From contig NZ_MVHJ01000011.1 of the NCBI RefSeq assembly GCF_002086115.1, positions 124,001 through 188,000 on the forward strand: a stretch of 64,000 bases of DNA, read 5' to 3'. Position 1 is the stretch's first letter. Every line of letters begins with the position of its first letter. The notes beneath the pieces are model-generated. The model did not search any database. It had not been told where the DNA came from and worked only from the letters and a program-made list of their open reading frames with translations. Made by a program: the position numbers and the translations under genes. Positions 26,048 to 35,170 of this stretch are shown here, in pieces. Source of the DNA: Mycolicibacterium bacteremicum (lineage in GTDB: Bacteria > Actinomycetota > Actinomycetes > Mycobacteriales > Mycobacteriaceae).

Positions 26048-27249
26048 CAGAAATCATCCCGTTCGGCGAAGGCACCGTTGAACAGGAACTGCAGCGTGGA
26101 AGGCGCGTTGAACTGCAATTCGGTGTTGGGCTGATACGGCACGTAGGCGTTGTCGGTGACCAGGAACGGCGTATGAAACCAACTCCCTCCAAATTGCTTC
26201 GATGGGACATTCGGCAGGCCACGGCAGTTCGGCCCGCCGGAGGCGTTCACGATGGGCAGGCTCTCCGGATAGGTGTAGGCCGGAGCGCCGGGTAGGAAGC
26301 TAGATGAAACAAACAGGCCCGGTCGGATACCGCCAATAATTGGCGCGAATCTGTTGACCGCCTGCCGCACACCCTGTAGCAGGCAGCCGATCACCGGTGA
26401 GTAGTCCCCGGCGACCTTGAGCGGGGCCCGCAGCCGCTGGATCGCGGCGATGTAGTCATCGGCGGCCGGTTCCAGTGTGGCGGTGCCGTTCTGCGCCAGT
26501 CCGGTCGCAGCCAGCAGGGTGGCGTTCAAGTTGTCCTGCTCGTCGACGATGGTCTGGGCCAGCCGCGGCGCGTTGTCCAGGACAGTCGCCAGATCGGGCC
26601 CGGCATCACCGTAGATGTCGGCGACGACGGCCGTTTTGCGCAGGTCCTCCTGAACCGTCGGGAGCTTCGGGTTGAGTTGGGCCAGATAGCTGTTCAGCCC
26701 CGACATGGCCACGCCGAGGTCCTCGCCGTTGCCGCGCAGACCCTCACCCAGCGCGGTGACGGTGGCGTTCAGGTTGACCGGGTCCACCTTGTGCAGCACA
26801 TCGGTCAGCGTCTGGAACAGCGTGTTGACCTCGAGCTGGACGTCGGAGGCCTGGATGTTGGTACCGGCCTGCAGCGTGGTGTCGCGCGGCTGCTCGGGCG
26901 GCAGGAACTCGACCGACTTCGCACCGAAGACAGTGGTACCGCCGATCTTCACCACCGCGTTGGACGGGATGAAGCGCATCTGGTTGCGCTCGATCGACAG
27001 CGTCAGCTTGGCCTGGTCCCCGGCGTACTCGATGTTGGCGACCTTGCCGATCTGGATGCCGCGGTATTTCACCTTGGCATCGCGTTCCATCACCAGACCG
27101 GCCCGTTGCGAGGTCACCGTGACGGTGTCGGTCGCGGTGAACGCGGCGGTGAAGAACAGATAGGTGAGCACCACGGCGATGACGACGATGGTCGCCAGGA
27201 TCGCGGCGGCGATCCGGACGTGGCTGCGTTTGGCGGTTCCGTCGGACAT
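26047..27249 (-). CDS. mce4A: Mce4 family substrate-binding protein A
   Basis: 400 aa. Anchor IAAAILATIVVIAVVLTYLFF, MCE domain with RDAKVKYRGIQIGKVANIEY, and the long needle helices. The C-terminal part contains a Cys in VIGCLLQGVRQ and another in GPNCRGLP. Mce4A is the first of the six MCE subunits of the mycobacterial cholesterol importer. It begins 7 bases after yrbE4B. Confidence 0.92.
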   Translation of the reverse strand: MSDGTAKRSHVRIAAAILATIVVIAVVLTYLFFTAAFTATDTVTVTSQRAGLVMERDAKVKYRGIQIGKVANIEYAGDQAKLTLSIERNQMRFIPSNAVVKIGGTTVFGAKSVEFLPPEQPRDTTLQAGTNIQASDVQLEVNTLFQTLTDVLHKVDPVNLNATVTALGEGLRGNGEDLGVAMSGLNSYLAQLNPKLPTVQEDLRKTAVVADIYGDAGPDLATVLDNAPRLAQTIVDEQDNLNATLLAATGLAQNGTATLEPAADDYIAAIQRLRAPLKVAGDYSPVIGCLLQGVRQAVNRFAPIIGGIRPGLFVSSSFLPGAPAYTYPESLPIVNASGGPNCRGLPNVPSKQFGGSWFHTPFLVTDNAYVPYQPNTELQFNAPSTLQFLFNGAFAERDDF

Positions 27250-27256
27250 CTCTGAC

Positions 27257-28099
27257 CTACCCGGAGAGGTTGAAGTTGCCGGACGCGCCGTACACGGCGA
27301 GTGAGATGAACAGGGTGATGGTGACGACGACGATCAACGAGGTGCGCACCGCCTGGCCGACCGCGATGCCCACCCCGACCGGACCACCGGAAGCGTTGTA
27401 GCCGTAGTAGGTGTGCACCAGCATGACCGCGACCGACATCACGATCGCCTGCAGGAACGACCACAGCAGATCGCTGGGTATCAGGAAGGTGTTGAAGTAG
27501 TGGTCGTACAGGCCGGCGCTCTGGCCGTTGATGAAGACCGTGGTGAACCGCGCGGCGAAGAACGCTGCCAGCACCGACAGCGAGTACAGCGGCACGATGG
27601 CGATCAGTCCGGCGATGATGCGGGTGGACACCAGGTACGAAACCGCGTGCACCGCCATCGCTTCCACGGCGTCGATCTCCTCGGCGACCCGCATAGCACC
27701 CAACTGTGCCGTGGTGCCGGCCCCGATGGTGGCGGCCAGCGCGATCCCGGCGATGACCGGCGCGACGATGCGCACGTTGAGGAATGCCGACAGGAAGCCG
27801 GTCAGCGCCTCGATACCGATGTTGCCCAGCGAGGAGTAGCCCTGCACGGCGATGACGCCGCCGGAGGCCAGCGTGAGGAATGCCGCGACGCCGACGGTGC
27901 CACCGATCATGACCAGTGCGCCCGCGCCCATGGTCATTTCGGCGACCAGCCGGATGGTCTCCTTGCGGTAGCGGGTGAGGGCGTTGGGGATGTAGCGCAT
28001 CGACTCGCCGTAGAACAGCGCCTGTTCGCCGATGTTGTCCACCGTGCGGGGCACGCCCCGGAAGAACCGGCGCAGTCGAAGTGTCGCGTCGTAACTCAT
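27257..28099 (-). CDS. yrbE4B: Mce4 ABC-type permease YrbE4B
   Basis: 280 aa from the ATG at 28099. MlaE-family permease with five or six membrane segments and the coupling region RVAEEIDAVEAMAVHAVSYLV, matching the EExDAxxxM pattern of YrbE/MlaE proteins. With YrbE4A it forms the inner-membrane channel of Mce4, energised by an MceG-type ATPase encoded elsewhere. Eleven bases separate it from yrbE4A. Confidence 0.92.
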   Translation of the reverse strand: MSYDATLRLRRFFRGVPRTVDNIGEQALFYGESMRYIPNALTRYRKETIRLVAEMTMGAGALVMIGGTVGVAAFLTLASGGVIAVQGYSSLGNIGIEALTGFLSAFLNVRIVAPVIAGIALAATIGAGTTAQLGAMRVAEEIDAVEAMAVHAVSYLVSTRIIAGLIAIVPLYSLSVLAAFFAARFTTVFINGQSAGLYDHYFNTFLIPSDLLWSFLQAIVMSVAVMLVHTYYGYNASGGPVGVGIAVGQAVRTSLIVVVTITLFISLAVYGASGNFNLSG

Positions 28100-28110
28100 C
28101 TCCAGGTCCC

Positions 28111-28887
28111 CTACCGTTCCAGGACCCGGACGCCGACGGCGGTCAGGATGACGTTGACGACGAACAGACAGATGAAGGCGTAGACCACGGTCTCGTTCAC
28201 CGCGATACCCACACCCTTGGGGCCGCCCTGGACCGTCAGGCCGCGGTAGCAGCCGACCAAGCCGGCCAGCAGACCGAACAGCAGGGCCTTGAACATGGCC
28301 AGCACCAGCTCGCCCAGGCCGGTCAGGATGGTCAGCCCGTTGATGAACGCACCCGGGTTCACGCCCTGCAGGAAGACCGAGAAGACGTAGCCACCGGACA
28401 GGCCGATGGCGCAGACCAGCCCGTTGAGCAGCACCGCCACGAAAGTGGAGGCGAGCACCCGGGGCACCACGAGGCGTTGGATCGGGTCGATGCCCAGCAC
28501 CCGCATCGCGTCGATCTCCTCGCGGATGGTGCGGGCGCCGAGGTCGGCACAGATGGCGGTGGCGCCCGCGCCGGCGACCACGAGCACCGTCACCACCGGC
28601 CCGAGCTGGGTGATGGTACCGAAAGCCGTACCGGCACCGGACAGGTCGGCCGCGCCGATCTCGCGGAGCAGGATGTTGAGCGTGAAGGCGACCAGCACGG
28701 TGAACGGGATGGAGACCAGTAGCGTCGGCACCAGCGACACCCGCGCGATCATCCAGGTCTGATCCAGGAACTCGCGGAACTGGAAGGGCCTGCGCCACAT
28801 CTTGACGAAGGTGTCGATGGTCATTTCGACGAACCCGCCCACGGCCCGCGCCGGAGCCGAAAGCTGTTCGATCAACCTCGACTCCAT
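28111..28887 (-). CDS. yrbE4A: Mce4 ABC-type permease YrbE4A
   Basis: 258 aa. MlaE-family permease; the coupling motif is TIREEIDAMRVLGIDPIQRLVVPR, and membrane helices surround VVTVLVVAGAGATAICADLGA. First gene of the mce4 operon. The 261-base gap upstream, before hsd4A, holds two KstR-type boxes, which fits derepression of steroid import when cholesterol metabolites appear. Confidence 0.92.
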   Translation of the reverse strand: MESRLIEQLSAPARAVGGFVEMTIDTFVKMWRRPFQFREFLDQTWMIARVSLVPTLLVSIPFTVLVAFTLNILLREIGAADLSGAGTAFGTITQLGPVVTVLVVAGAGATAICADLGARTIREEIDAMRVLGIDPIQRLVVPRVLASTFVAVLLNGLVCAIGLSGGYVFSVFLQGVNPGAFINGLTILTGLGELVLAMFKALLFGLLAGLVGCYRGLTVQGGPKGVGIAVNETVVYAFICLFVVNVILTAVGVRVLER

Positions 28888-29009
28888 TCTCGAATGGGGC
28901 TGTCGTCCCGTCGTGGCGAAGTACCCGACAATAGCGGGAATCTGTTCGCTCCGGCGGGCTTTCCACCCCTGATTTGCACGTTGCCCTTAGTGAGCGAGCT
29001 CATAGTAAC

Positions 29010-29023
29010 TAGAACACGTTCAC
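29010..29023. promoter_or_regulatory. KstR-type box proximal to yrbE4A
   Basis: TAGAACACGTTCAC matches the KstR pattern except for C instead of the final A. It lies 122 bases upstream of the yrbE4A start. Likely the operator of the mce4 promoter, together with the box at 29098. Confidence 0.6.
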
Positions 29024-29097
29024 AGTGTCAAAAAACGGCAAAGTTCTTGGAAAACTCCTATTTATGCAGGTCAACGCCAGTGTGATTGAGGTCATTC

Positions 29098-29111
29098 TAG
29101 AACGTGTTCTA
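29098..29111. promoter_or_regulatory. KstR-type box in the hsd4A-yrbE4A gap
   Basis: TAGAACGTGTTCTA has perfect TAGAAC/GTTCTA arms around a 2-bp spacer and fits the KstR consensus. It lies 38 bases downstream of the hsd4A stop and 210 bases before yrbE4A. Together with 29010-29023 it makes a double operator for the mce4 operon. Confidence 0.72.
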
Positions 29112-29148
29112 GCCGCCTCCGGGCGGCTGGAAACGGCATTCTCCGAAA

Positions 29149-30078
29149 TCAAGAACCCATGAGCTCAGTTGCGGAGAATCCGATATTCGGGTCCCTCTCA
29201 GCAAAGAAGTCCCCGAGGGTCGCACTCAGCGCGGCCGGGTCCCATGCTGCGCCGGCAGCCTCGAAGCGCTCGGCGGCCACCGGCGCGGCGACCAGCGTCA
29301 CCGTCGGGCCGTATACGATGAACAACTGCCCGTTGACATCCTTGGCCGCCGGGGAGGACAGATAGGTCACCAGCGTGACCACGTGTTCCGGGGACAGCGC
29401 GTCCACCTCGCCGTCGCCGAGTTCCGGCGCCTCGCCGAACACACCGGCGGTCATCGCGGTGCGGGCCCGCGGGGCGATGGCGTTGGCGCGTACCCCGTAC
29501 CGGCTGAGCCCGCGGGCCGCCGACAGCGTCAACGCGGTGATACCGGCCTTGGCGGCACCGTAATTGGCCTGCCCGACCGGGCCGGCGATCCCCGCCTCGG
29601 ACGAGGTGTTGACGATCCGTCCGTACACCTGACCATCGGCGGATTCCTTGGCCTTGGCCTTCCAGTACGTCGCCGCATTGCGGGTCAGCAGGAAATGCCC
29701 GCGCAGATGAACGGCGATCACCGCGTCCCAGTCCTCGTCGGACATGTTGAACAGCATCTTGTCCCGGGTGATGCCGGCGTTGTTGACGACGATGCCCAGC
29801 CCGCCCAGGCGGTCCGCGGTCTCGACGAGTTCGTCGGCGGTGCTGCGGGCACTGATGTCACCGGGCACGGCGACGCCCTTGGACCCGGCGGCCTCGATCT
29901 CGGCCAGCACATCGGAGTTGTCCAACGCGCCGGCCATGTCGTTGACCACCACCGTCGCGCCGGCGCGGGCCAGGCCTATCGCTTCGGCCCGGCCCAGGCC
30001 GGCCGCCGCGCCGGTGACGACGGCGACCTTGCCGGACAGGTCGATCGGGTTGGAGTTCGTCGCTGCTTCTGGGGCCAC
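29149..30078 (-). CDS. hsd4A: Steroid 17-beta-hydroxysteroid / beta-hydroxyacyl-CoA dehydrogenase (SDR)
   Basis: 309 aa from a GTG at 30078, 14 bases after the ferredoxin stop; an ATG at 30126 would overlap the ferredoxin gene. SDR motifs: TGAAAGLGRAEA, VNNAGITRDKM, NTSSEAGI, and YGAAK (catalytic Tyr/Lys). The C-terminal extension (residues ~235-309) is as in the bacterial MFE-type hydroxyacyl-CoA dehydrogenases. Rv3502c/Hsd4A homologues oxidise 17-beta-hydroxysteroids and act in side-chain beta-oxidation. Co-transcribed with fdxD from the box at 30360. Confidence 0.85.
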   Translation of the reverse strand: MAPEAATNSNPIDLSGKVAVVTGAAAGLGRAEAIGLARAGATVVVNDMAGALDNSDVLAEIEAAGSKGVAVPGDISARSTADELVETADRLGGLGIVVNNAGITRDKMLFNMSDEDWDAVIAVHLRGHFLLTRNAATYWKAKAKESADGQVYGRIVNTSSEAGIAGPVGQANYGAAKAGITALTLSAARGLSRYGVRANAIAPRARTAMTAGVFGEAPELGDGEVDALSPEHVVTLVTYLSSPAAKDVNGQLFIVYGPTVTLVAAPVAAERFEAAGAAWDPAALSATLGDFFAERDPNIGFSATELMGS

Positions 30079-30092
30079 GGTTATGAATACCT

Positions 30093-30284
30093 CTAGTCTT
30101 TTCGGATCAGGGCTGCCCGGGGGCATTCGGCTATCGACTGCTCGGCCAGGTCCTCCTGGTCGGCGGGTACCGGGTCGGCTTTCACGACGGCATAGTCGTC
30201 ATCATCGAGATCAAACAGGTCGGGGGCAATCCCGAGACACACCGCATTACCTTCGCAGCGGTCACGGTCGACTTCTACGTGCAT
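30093..30284 (-). CDS. fdxD: Single-cluster ferredoxin for steroid oxidation
   Basis: 63 aa, with AGGAGG before the ATG. Cluster pattern is CEGNAVC then CP (Cys10, Cys16, Cys55), the 3Fe-4S type of P450-partner ferredoxins. The position usually discussed as an atypical ligand is Asn13. It matches Rv3503c in context. Probable roles are electron supply to CYP142/CYP125-type oxidases or other steroid enzymes; the true partner cannot be told from sequence. Confidence 0.85.
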   Translation of the reverse strand: MHVEVDRDRCEGNAVCLGIAPDLFDLDDDDYAVVKADPVPADQEDLAEQSIAECPRAALIRKD

Positions 30285-30359
30285 GTGAACCTCCTCGCGC
30301 TCCGGGCACGGGCTGTGTGCCCATGTGCAGGCTAACGGTACCGCCCTGGACCGCAAGAC

Positions 30360-30373
30360 TAGAACGTGTTACA
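30360..30373. promoter_or_regulatory. KstR-type box between fdxD and fadE26
   Basis: TAGAACGTGTTACA fits TNNAACNNGTTNNA exactly. It lies between divergent units: 75 bases from the fdxD start and 69 from the fadE26 start. One box probably controls fdxD-hsd4A and fadE26-fadE27-fadD17. Confidence 0.78.
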
Positions 30374-30442
30374 ACGAGCATATCGGCGGGCAACCGATCA
30401 CCGTTCGGTGGCCCCGCAACCTCAGACAGACAGGATGTCGCC

Positions 30443-31624
30443 ATGCGGATCGGTTACACCGCCGAGCAGGAGGAGCTGCGCCGCGAACTGCGGTCGTATT
30501 TCACCAAACTCATGACCCCGGAGCGCGCCGAGGCACTTGCCGCCAGCGACGGTGAGATGGGGCGGGGCAACGTGTACCGCGAAACCGTCGAGCAGATGGG
30601 CAAGGACGGCTGGCTGACGCTGTCCTGGCCGACCGAGTACGGCGGCCAGGCCCGCCCCCCGATGGACGGCCTGATCTTCAACGACGAAGCCTCGATCGCC
30701 AATGTGCCGGTGCCGTTCCTGACCATCAACTCGGTGGCGCCGACGATCATGCACTTCGGCACCGAGGAGCAGAAGAAGTTCTTCCTGCCCAAGATCGCTG
30801 CGGGCCAACTGCATTTCTCCATCGGCTATTCCGAGCCGGGCGCAGGTACCGACCTGGCCTCGCTGCGCACCACCGCGGTGCACGACGGGGACGACTACGT
30901 CATCAACGGCCAGAAGATGTGGACCTCGCTGATCGCCTATGCCGACTATGTCTGGCTGGCGGTGCGCACCAATCCCGAGGCCAAGAAGCACCGCGGCATC
31001 TCGATGCTGATCGTGCCGACCACCGCCGAGGGGTTCTCCTGGACCCCGGTGCACACCATGTCCGGTGTCGACACCAGCGCCACCTACTACCAGGACGTCC
31101 GGGTTCCGAAGTCCGCGTTGGTCGGTGAGGAGAATGCAGGCTGGAAGCTGGTCACCAACCAGCTCAACCACGAACGCGTCGCCCTGGTCTCGGCACAGCC
31201 GATCTTCGTCGCACTCAGCGGTGTTCGCGAATGGGCACAGAACACCAAGGATGTCCACGGAAAGCGTCTCATCGACTCCGAGTGGGTGCAGCTGAACCTG
31301 GCCCGGGTGCACGCCAAGGCCGAGGTGCTCAAATTGATCAACTGGGAGCTGGCATCGTCCACCGACGCGGCGCCCTCGCCCGCGGATGCGTCCGCGGCCA
31401 AGGTGTTCGGCACCGAACTGGCCACCGAGGCCTACCGCCTGCTGATGGAGGTGCTCGGCACGTCGGCGACCCTGCGGTCCGGATCCCCGGGCGCGCTGCT
31501 GCGCGGCCGGATCGAGCGGATGCACCGGTCCTGCCTGATCCTGACCTTCGGCGGCGGCACCAACGAGATCCAGCGTGACATCATCGGCATGGTCGCGCTC
31601 GGCCTGCCCCGAGTGAATCGATAG
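30443..31624 (+). CDS. fadE26: Acyl-CoA dehydrogenase alpha subunit of steroid side-chain oxidation
   Basis: 393 aa. ACAD-family features: FSIGYSEPGAGTDLASL (FAD/substrate loop), YVINGQKMWTS, and FGGGTNEIQRDII at the C-terminus. FadE26 (ChsE4) pairs with FadE27 (ChsE5) as an alpha2beta2 enzyme that desaturates the CoA thioester of the cholesterol C8 side chain. The next gene, 8 bases on, is the partner subunit. Confidence 0.9.
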   Translation: MRIGYTAEQEELRRELRSYFTKLMTPERAEALAASDGEMGRGNVYRETVEQMGKDGWLTLSWPTEYGGQARPPMDGLIFNDEASIANVPVPFLTINSVAPTIMHFGTEEQKKFFLPKIAAGQLHFSIGYSEPGAGTDLASLRTTAVHDGDDYVINGQKMWTSLIAYADYVWLAVRTNPEAKKHRGISMLIVPTTAEGFSWTPVHTMSGVDTSATYYQDVRVPKSALVGEENAGWKLVTNQLNHERVALVSAQPIFVALSGVREWAQNTKDVHGKRLIDSEWVQLNLARVHAKAEVLKLINWELASSTDAAPSPADASAAKVFGTELATEAYRLLMEVLGTSATLRSGSPGALLRGRIERMHRSCLILTFGGGTNEIQRDIIGMVALGLPRVNR

Positions 31625-31632
31625 GAACGACA

Positions 31633-32730
31633 ATGGATTTCACCCCCACCGAGGCCTCCGTCGATCTGGGCGGCCTGGTCCGGACCATCACCGAATCCGT
31701 GGTCACCAATGAGCACCAGCGCGTGCTCGACGGCCTGGACCAGCGTTTCGACCGCGATCTGTGGGCGAAGTTGATCGAAGCCGACATCCTGTCCACGGCC
31801 GCGCCGGAAACCGTTGGCGGCGGCGGGTTCGGCGTGCTGGAGCAGGCCGCGGTGCTGACCGCCCTGGGCCGGCAGCTGGCCGCCGTACCGTATCTGGAGT
31901 CCGCGGTGCTGGCCGCCGGCGCCCTGGCGAAGTTCGGATCCGAGTCGCTGCAACAGCAGTGGGCGACGCCTGCGATCAACGGCGCGAAGATCGTCACCGT
32001 CGCACTCGATGCAGAGATGGGCCAGGGTCCGGTGCAGGCCCGCGCCGCCGACGGCGGCCACCGCCTGACCGGGTCGCGCACCCAGGTCGGCTACGGCCCG
32101 GTGGCCGACGCCTTCCTGCTACCCGCCGAGACCGAGAGCGGCACCCGGGTCTTCCTGGTGACCGCGCAAGATCCGGGCGTCACGGTGTCCGCCCTGGACA
32201 CCACCGGACACGGCACCGTCGGCCACCTGGAACTGAGCGACACCGCAGTCGATGCCGACCGCCTGGTCGGCGGCGCCGAGGTGCTCGAATGGCTGACCGT
32301 GCGTCACGCGCTGGGCCGCAGTGCCTTTCAGTTGGGCGTCCTGGAGCGGGCGCTGGAACTCACCGCGCTGTATGCGCGCGAGCGCGAGCAGTTCGACCGC
32401 CCGATCGGCAGCTTCCAAGCCGTGTCGGCACGGCTGGCCGACGGTTATATCGACGTCAAGGCGCTGCGGTCGACGCTGACCCAGGCCGCCTGGCGGCTGT
32501 CCGAGGATCTGCCCGCCGATATCGACGTGGCCAGCGCGGCGTTCTGGGCCGCCGACGCCGGGCACCGCGTGGTGCACACCGCGGTGCACGTGCACGGCGG
32601 TGTCGGGATCGATGTGGACCACCCGATCCACCGCTACTTCCTGGCCGCCAAGCAGACCGAGTTCGCCGTCGGCAGTGCGACCGGGCAGTTGCTGCGCATC
32701 GGTCGCGAACTGGCCGACACCCCCGTCTGA
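31633..32730 (+). CDS. fadE27: Acyl-CoA dehydrogenase beta subunit of steroid side-chain oxidation
   Basis: 365 aa. A shortened ACAD-like chain with AREREQFDRPIGSFQAVSARLAD and HVHGGVGIDVDHPIHRYF. The FAD-binding and catalytic features are split between this chain and FadE26, as in the heteromeric ChsE enzymes, so it is not active alone by analogy. It corresponds to FadE27/ChsE5 (Rv3505). Ends two bases before the fadD17 start. Confidence 0.9.
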   Translation: MDFTPTEASVDLGGLVRTITESVVTNEHQRVLDGLDQRFDRDLWAKLIEADILSTAAPETVGGGGFGVLEQAAVLTALGRQLAAVPYLESAVLAAGALAKFGSESLQQQWATPAINGAKIVTVALDAEMGQGPVQARAADGGHRLTGSRTQVGYGPVADAFLLPAETESGTRVFLVTAQDPGVTVSALDTTGHGTVGHLELSDTAVDADRLVGGAEVLEWLTVRHALGRSAFQLGVLERALELTALYAREREQFDRPIGSFQAVSARLADGYIDVKALRSTLTQAAWRLSEDLPADIDVASAAFWAADAGHRVVHTAVHVHGGVGIDVDHPIHRYFLAAKQTEFAVGSATGQLLRIGRELADTPV

Positions 32731-32732
32731 CG

Positions 32733-34232
32733 GTGGCAGGCCCGACGGTCGCGCAGCTGCTGGCACCCCTGGTCGACGTCACCGATCGTGGCGTGTACGA
32801 CGAGGACTCGTTCACGACGTGGCAGGACCACATCGCCGCGGGTGCCGCACTGGCCGCCGCGCTGCGATCACGCCTGGATCCGGACCGGCCGCCGCATATC
32901 GGGGTGCTGCTCGGCAACACCCCGTTCTTCTCCACGGTGTTGGTTGCGGCCGCCCTGTCCGGGGTGGTGCCGGTGGGGCTCAACCCGACCCGGCGCGGCG
33001 CGGCGCTGGCGGCCGATATCGAGCGCGCCGACTGCCAGTACGTGCTGGCCGACTCCGGTGCCGAGGTGCCTGCCGGGGTAGCCGCCGTCGATGTCGAATC
33101 CGGATCCTGGGCAGCCGAACTCGCCTGCCACGCCGGCACGCCGGTGACGTTCGCGCCGCTGTCCGGGGACGATCTGTTCATGCTGATCTTCACCTCCGGC
33201 ACCAGCGGTGACCCGAAGGCCGTGCGGGTGACCAATGACAAGGTCGCCTTCCCCGGCAAGATGCTGGCCGACCGGTTCGGGCTGGGACCGGCCGACACCT
33301 GCTATCTGTCGATGCCGCTGTTCCATTCGAACGCCGTCATGGCCGGCTGGGCGGTCGGCGTCGCCGCCGGGGCGTCGATCGCGCTGCGCCGTAAGTTCTC
33401 CGCGTCCCGCTTCATCGGAGATGCCCGTCGATTCGGCGCCACCTACGCCAATTACGTCGGCAAGCCGCTGTCCTACATCCTGGCCACCCCCGAACAGCCC
33501 GACGATGCCGACAATCCACTGAAGTTCCTGTACGGCAACGAGGGTGCGCCGCGCGACCTGCCGCGCTTCGCCGAACGGTTCGGTGTGCACGTCGTCGACG
33601 GCTTCGGGTCGACCGAGGGCGGGGTGGCGATCGCACGCACCCCCGACACCCCGGACGGATCGCTGGGGCCGCTGACCGATGAGGTCGCCATCATCGATGT
33701 CGAGACCGGGCAGGCATGCCCGCCCGGGGTGGTGGGTGAGATCGTCAACCCGACCGGCCCCGGCTGGTTCCGCGGCTACTACAACTCCCCCGGCGCCGAG
33801 TCCGAACGGATGGCCGGCGGTGTGTATCACTCCGGCGACCTCGGATATCGCGACGAGGCGGGTTACATCTATTTCGCCGGCCGGCTCGGCGACTGGATGC
33901 GGGTCGACGGCGAGAACCTGGGCACCGCCCCGATCGAACGGATTCTGCTGCGCCATCTCGACATCGTGGAGGTCGCGGTCTACCCGATTCCCGACCCCGC
34001 CGTCGGCGACCGGGTGATGGCAGCCGTCGTGCTGCGCGATGGCGCGACCTTCGACGCCGAGGCGTTCCACGCCTTCCTGTCCGATCAGCCCGACCTCGGT
34101 CCCAAGCAGTGGCCGTCGTTCGTGCGGGTCGCGACCGCGCTGCCGCGCACCGAGACCTTCAAGGTGCTCAAGCGCGAACTCTCGGCTCAAGGGATGGACT
34201 GTGCCGATCCGGTGCATCCCATCACCCGCTGA
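32733..34232 (+). CDS. fadD17: Steroid-CoA ligase FadD17
   Basis: 499 aa from the GTG at 32733. AMP-binding motifs: FTSGTSGDPKAVR (P-loop), GFGSTEGG, and SGDLGYRDEAGYIYFAGRLGDWMR. A C-terminal Lys sits in the A10-like ETFKVLKREL. FadD17 activates steroid side-chain carboxylates; the M. tuberculosis enzyme is reported to prefer C24 acids. The fadE26-fadE27-fadD17 order is conserved with Rv3504-Rv3506. Confidence 0.88.
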   Translation: MAGPTVAQLLAPLVDVTDRGVYDEDSFTTWQDHIAAGAALAAALRSRLDPDRPPHIGVLLGNTPFFSTVLVAAALSGVVPVGLNPTRRGAALAADIERADCQYVLADSGAEVPAGVAAVDVESGSWAAELACHAGTPVTFAPLSGDDLFMLIFTSGTSGDPKAVRVTNDKVAFPGKMLADRFGLGPADTCYLSMPLFHSNAVMAGWAVGVAAGASIALRRKFSASRFIGDARRFGATYANYVGKPLSYILATPEQPDDADNPLKFLYGNEGAPRDLPRFAERFGVHVVDGFGSTEGGVAIARTPDTPDGSLGPLTDEVAIIDVETGQACPPGVVGEIVNPTGPGWFRGYYNSPGAESERMAGGVYHSGDLGYRDEAGYIYFAGRLGDWMRVDGENLGTAPIERILLRHLDIVEVAVYPIPDPAVGDRVMAAVVLRDGATFDAEAFHAFLSDQPDLGPKQWPSFVRVATALPRTETFKVLKRELSAQGMDCADPVHPITR

Positions 34233-34251
34233 GGTGCCCTAGAGTCCGGAT

Positions 34252-35067
34252 ATGCCGATCACCCCGTCCGCGGTCTCTTTGCAGGGCCGGGTCGCGGTGG
34301 TCACCGGTGGCGGCGCCGGTATCGGTCGCGGTATCGCGGCCGGACTGGCGGCCTTCGGCGCCCAGGTGGCCATCTGGGAGCGCGACGAGGAGGCGGGTGC
34401 CGCGGCGGCCGCCGAGATCGGCTGCCTGGCACTGCTCGCCGATGTCCGCGATGCCGACGCCGTCGACGACGCGCTGTCTCGCACCGTGCAGCAGTTCGGT
34501 TCGGTGCACATCCTGGTCAACAACGCCGGCGGTACCTTTCCCTCGCCACTGCTGGATACCTCCGAGAACGCCTGGGACGCGTTGTACCGGGCCAACCTGC
34601 GGCATGTGTTGCTGTGCACGCAGCGGGTCGCCCGGGTGATGGTCGCCGCCCGACACCCGGGCAGCATCATCAACGTCACCTCGATCGAGGGTGTCCGGGC
34701 CGCCCCCGGGTACGCCGCATATGCCGCCGCCAAGGCCGGCGTCGTCAACTACACCAGGACCGCCGCCCTCGAACTCGCCGAGCACGGTATCCGGGTCAAC
34801 GGGCTGGCCCCGGATTTCACCCTCACTGAGGGCCTCGCCGCGATGGGTAGCCCGCAGCGGTTGGACGATGCGGCCCGCATGGTGCCGCTGGGCCGCGCCG
34901 GTCACGTCGACGAGATGGCCGGTGCCGCAGTGTTCCTGGCCTCGGACCTCTCCTCCTACCTGACCGGGCAGACGTTGCACGTCGACGGCGGCACGCAGGC
35001 GGCCGGCGGTTGGTACCGCCATCCCGACACCGGCGAGTACACCCTCGGGCCCGGCCGATCATCGTAA
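34252..35067 (+). CDS. Short-chain dehydrogenase downstream of fadD17
   Basis: 271 aa. SDR motifs TGGGAGIGRGI, VNNAGG, NVTSIEG and YAAAK, with a C-terminal HVDGG motif. It begins 19 bases after fadD17, so it should be transcribed from the same KstR-controlled promoter. M. tuberculosis has a PE_PGRS gene here instead, as I recall. A hydroxyacyl-CoA or hydroxysteroid dehydrogenase role is likely but unproven. Confidence 0.82.
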   Translation: MPITPSAVSLQGRVAVVTGGGAGIGRGIAAGLAAFGAQVAIWERDEEAGAAAAAEIGCLALLADVRDADAVDDALSRTVQQFGSVHILVNNAGGTFPSPLLDTSENAWDALYRANLRHVLLCTQRVARVMVAARHPGSIINVTSIEGVRAAPGYAAYAAAKAGVVNYTRTAALELAEHGIRVNGLAPDFTLTEGLAAMGSPQRLDDAARMVPLGRAGHVDEMAGAAVFLASDLSSYLTGQTLHVDGGTQAAGGWYRHPDTGEYTLGPGRSS

Positions 35068-35170
35068 GAGACTTTGCTGGCGGCCTCGCGAGTTGTCCGT
35101 CCGATATTTTCGAGTAGTTCTACCTACCATGTCGTGGCGATAACTGGGCTACGCTTCCGGACGGAATGAG

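Noticed and set aside
27257..28966. A single 569-codon open frame spanning yrbE4A and yrbE4B
   Set aside because: Only the part from 28099 encodes YrbE4B; the upstream half is an antiframe of yrbE4A, which has its own complete frame.
30079..30126. Upstream ATG at 30126 for hsd4A
   Set aside because: It would overlap the ferredoxin gene by 34 bases and adds residues that do not resemble SDR proteins; the GTG at 30078 after the ferredoxin stop is more likely.
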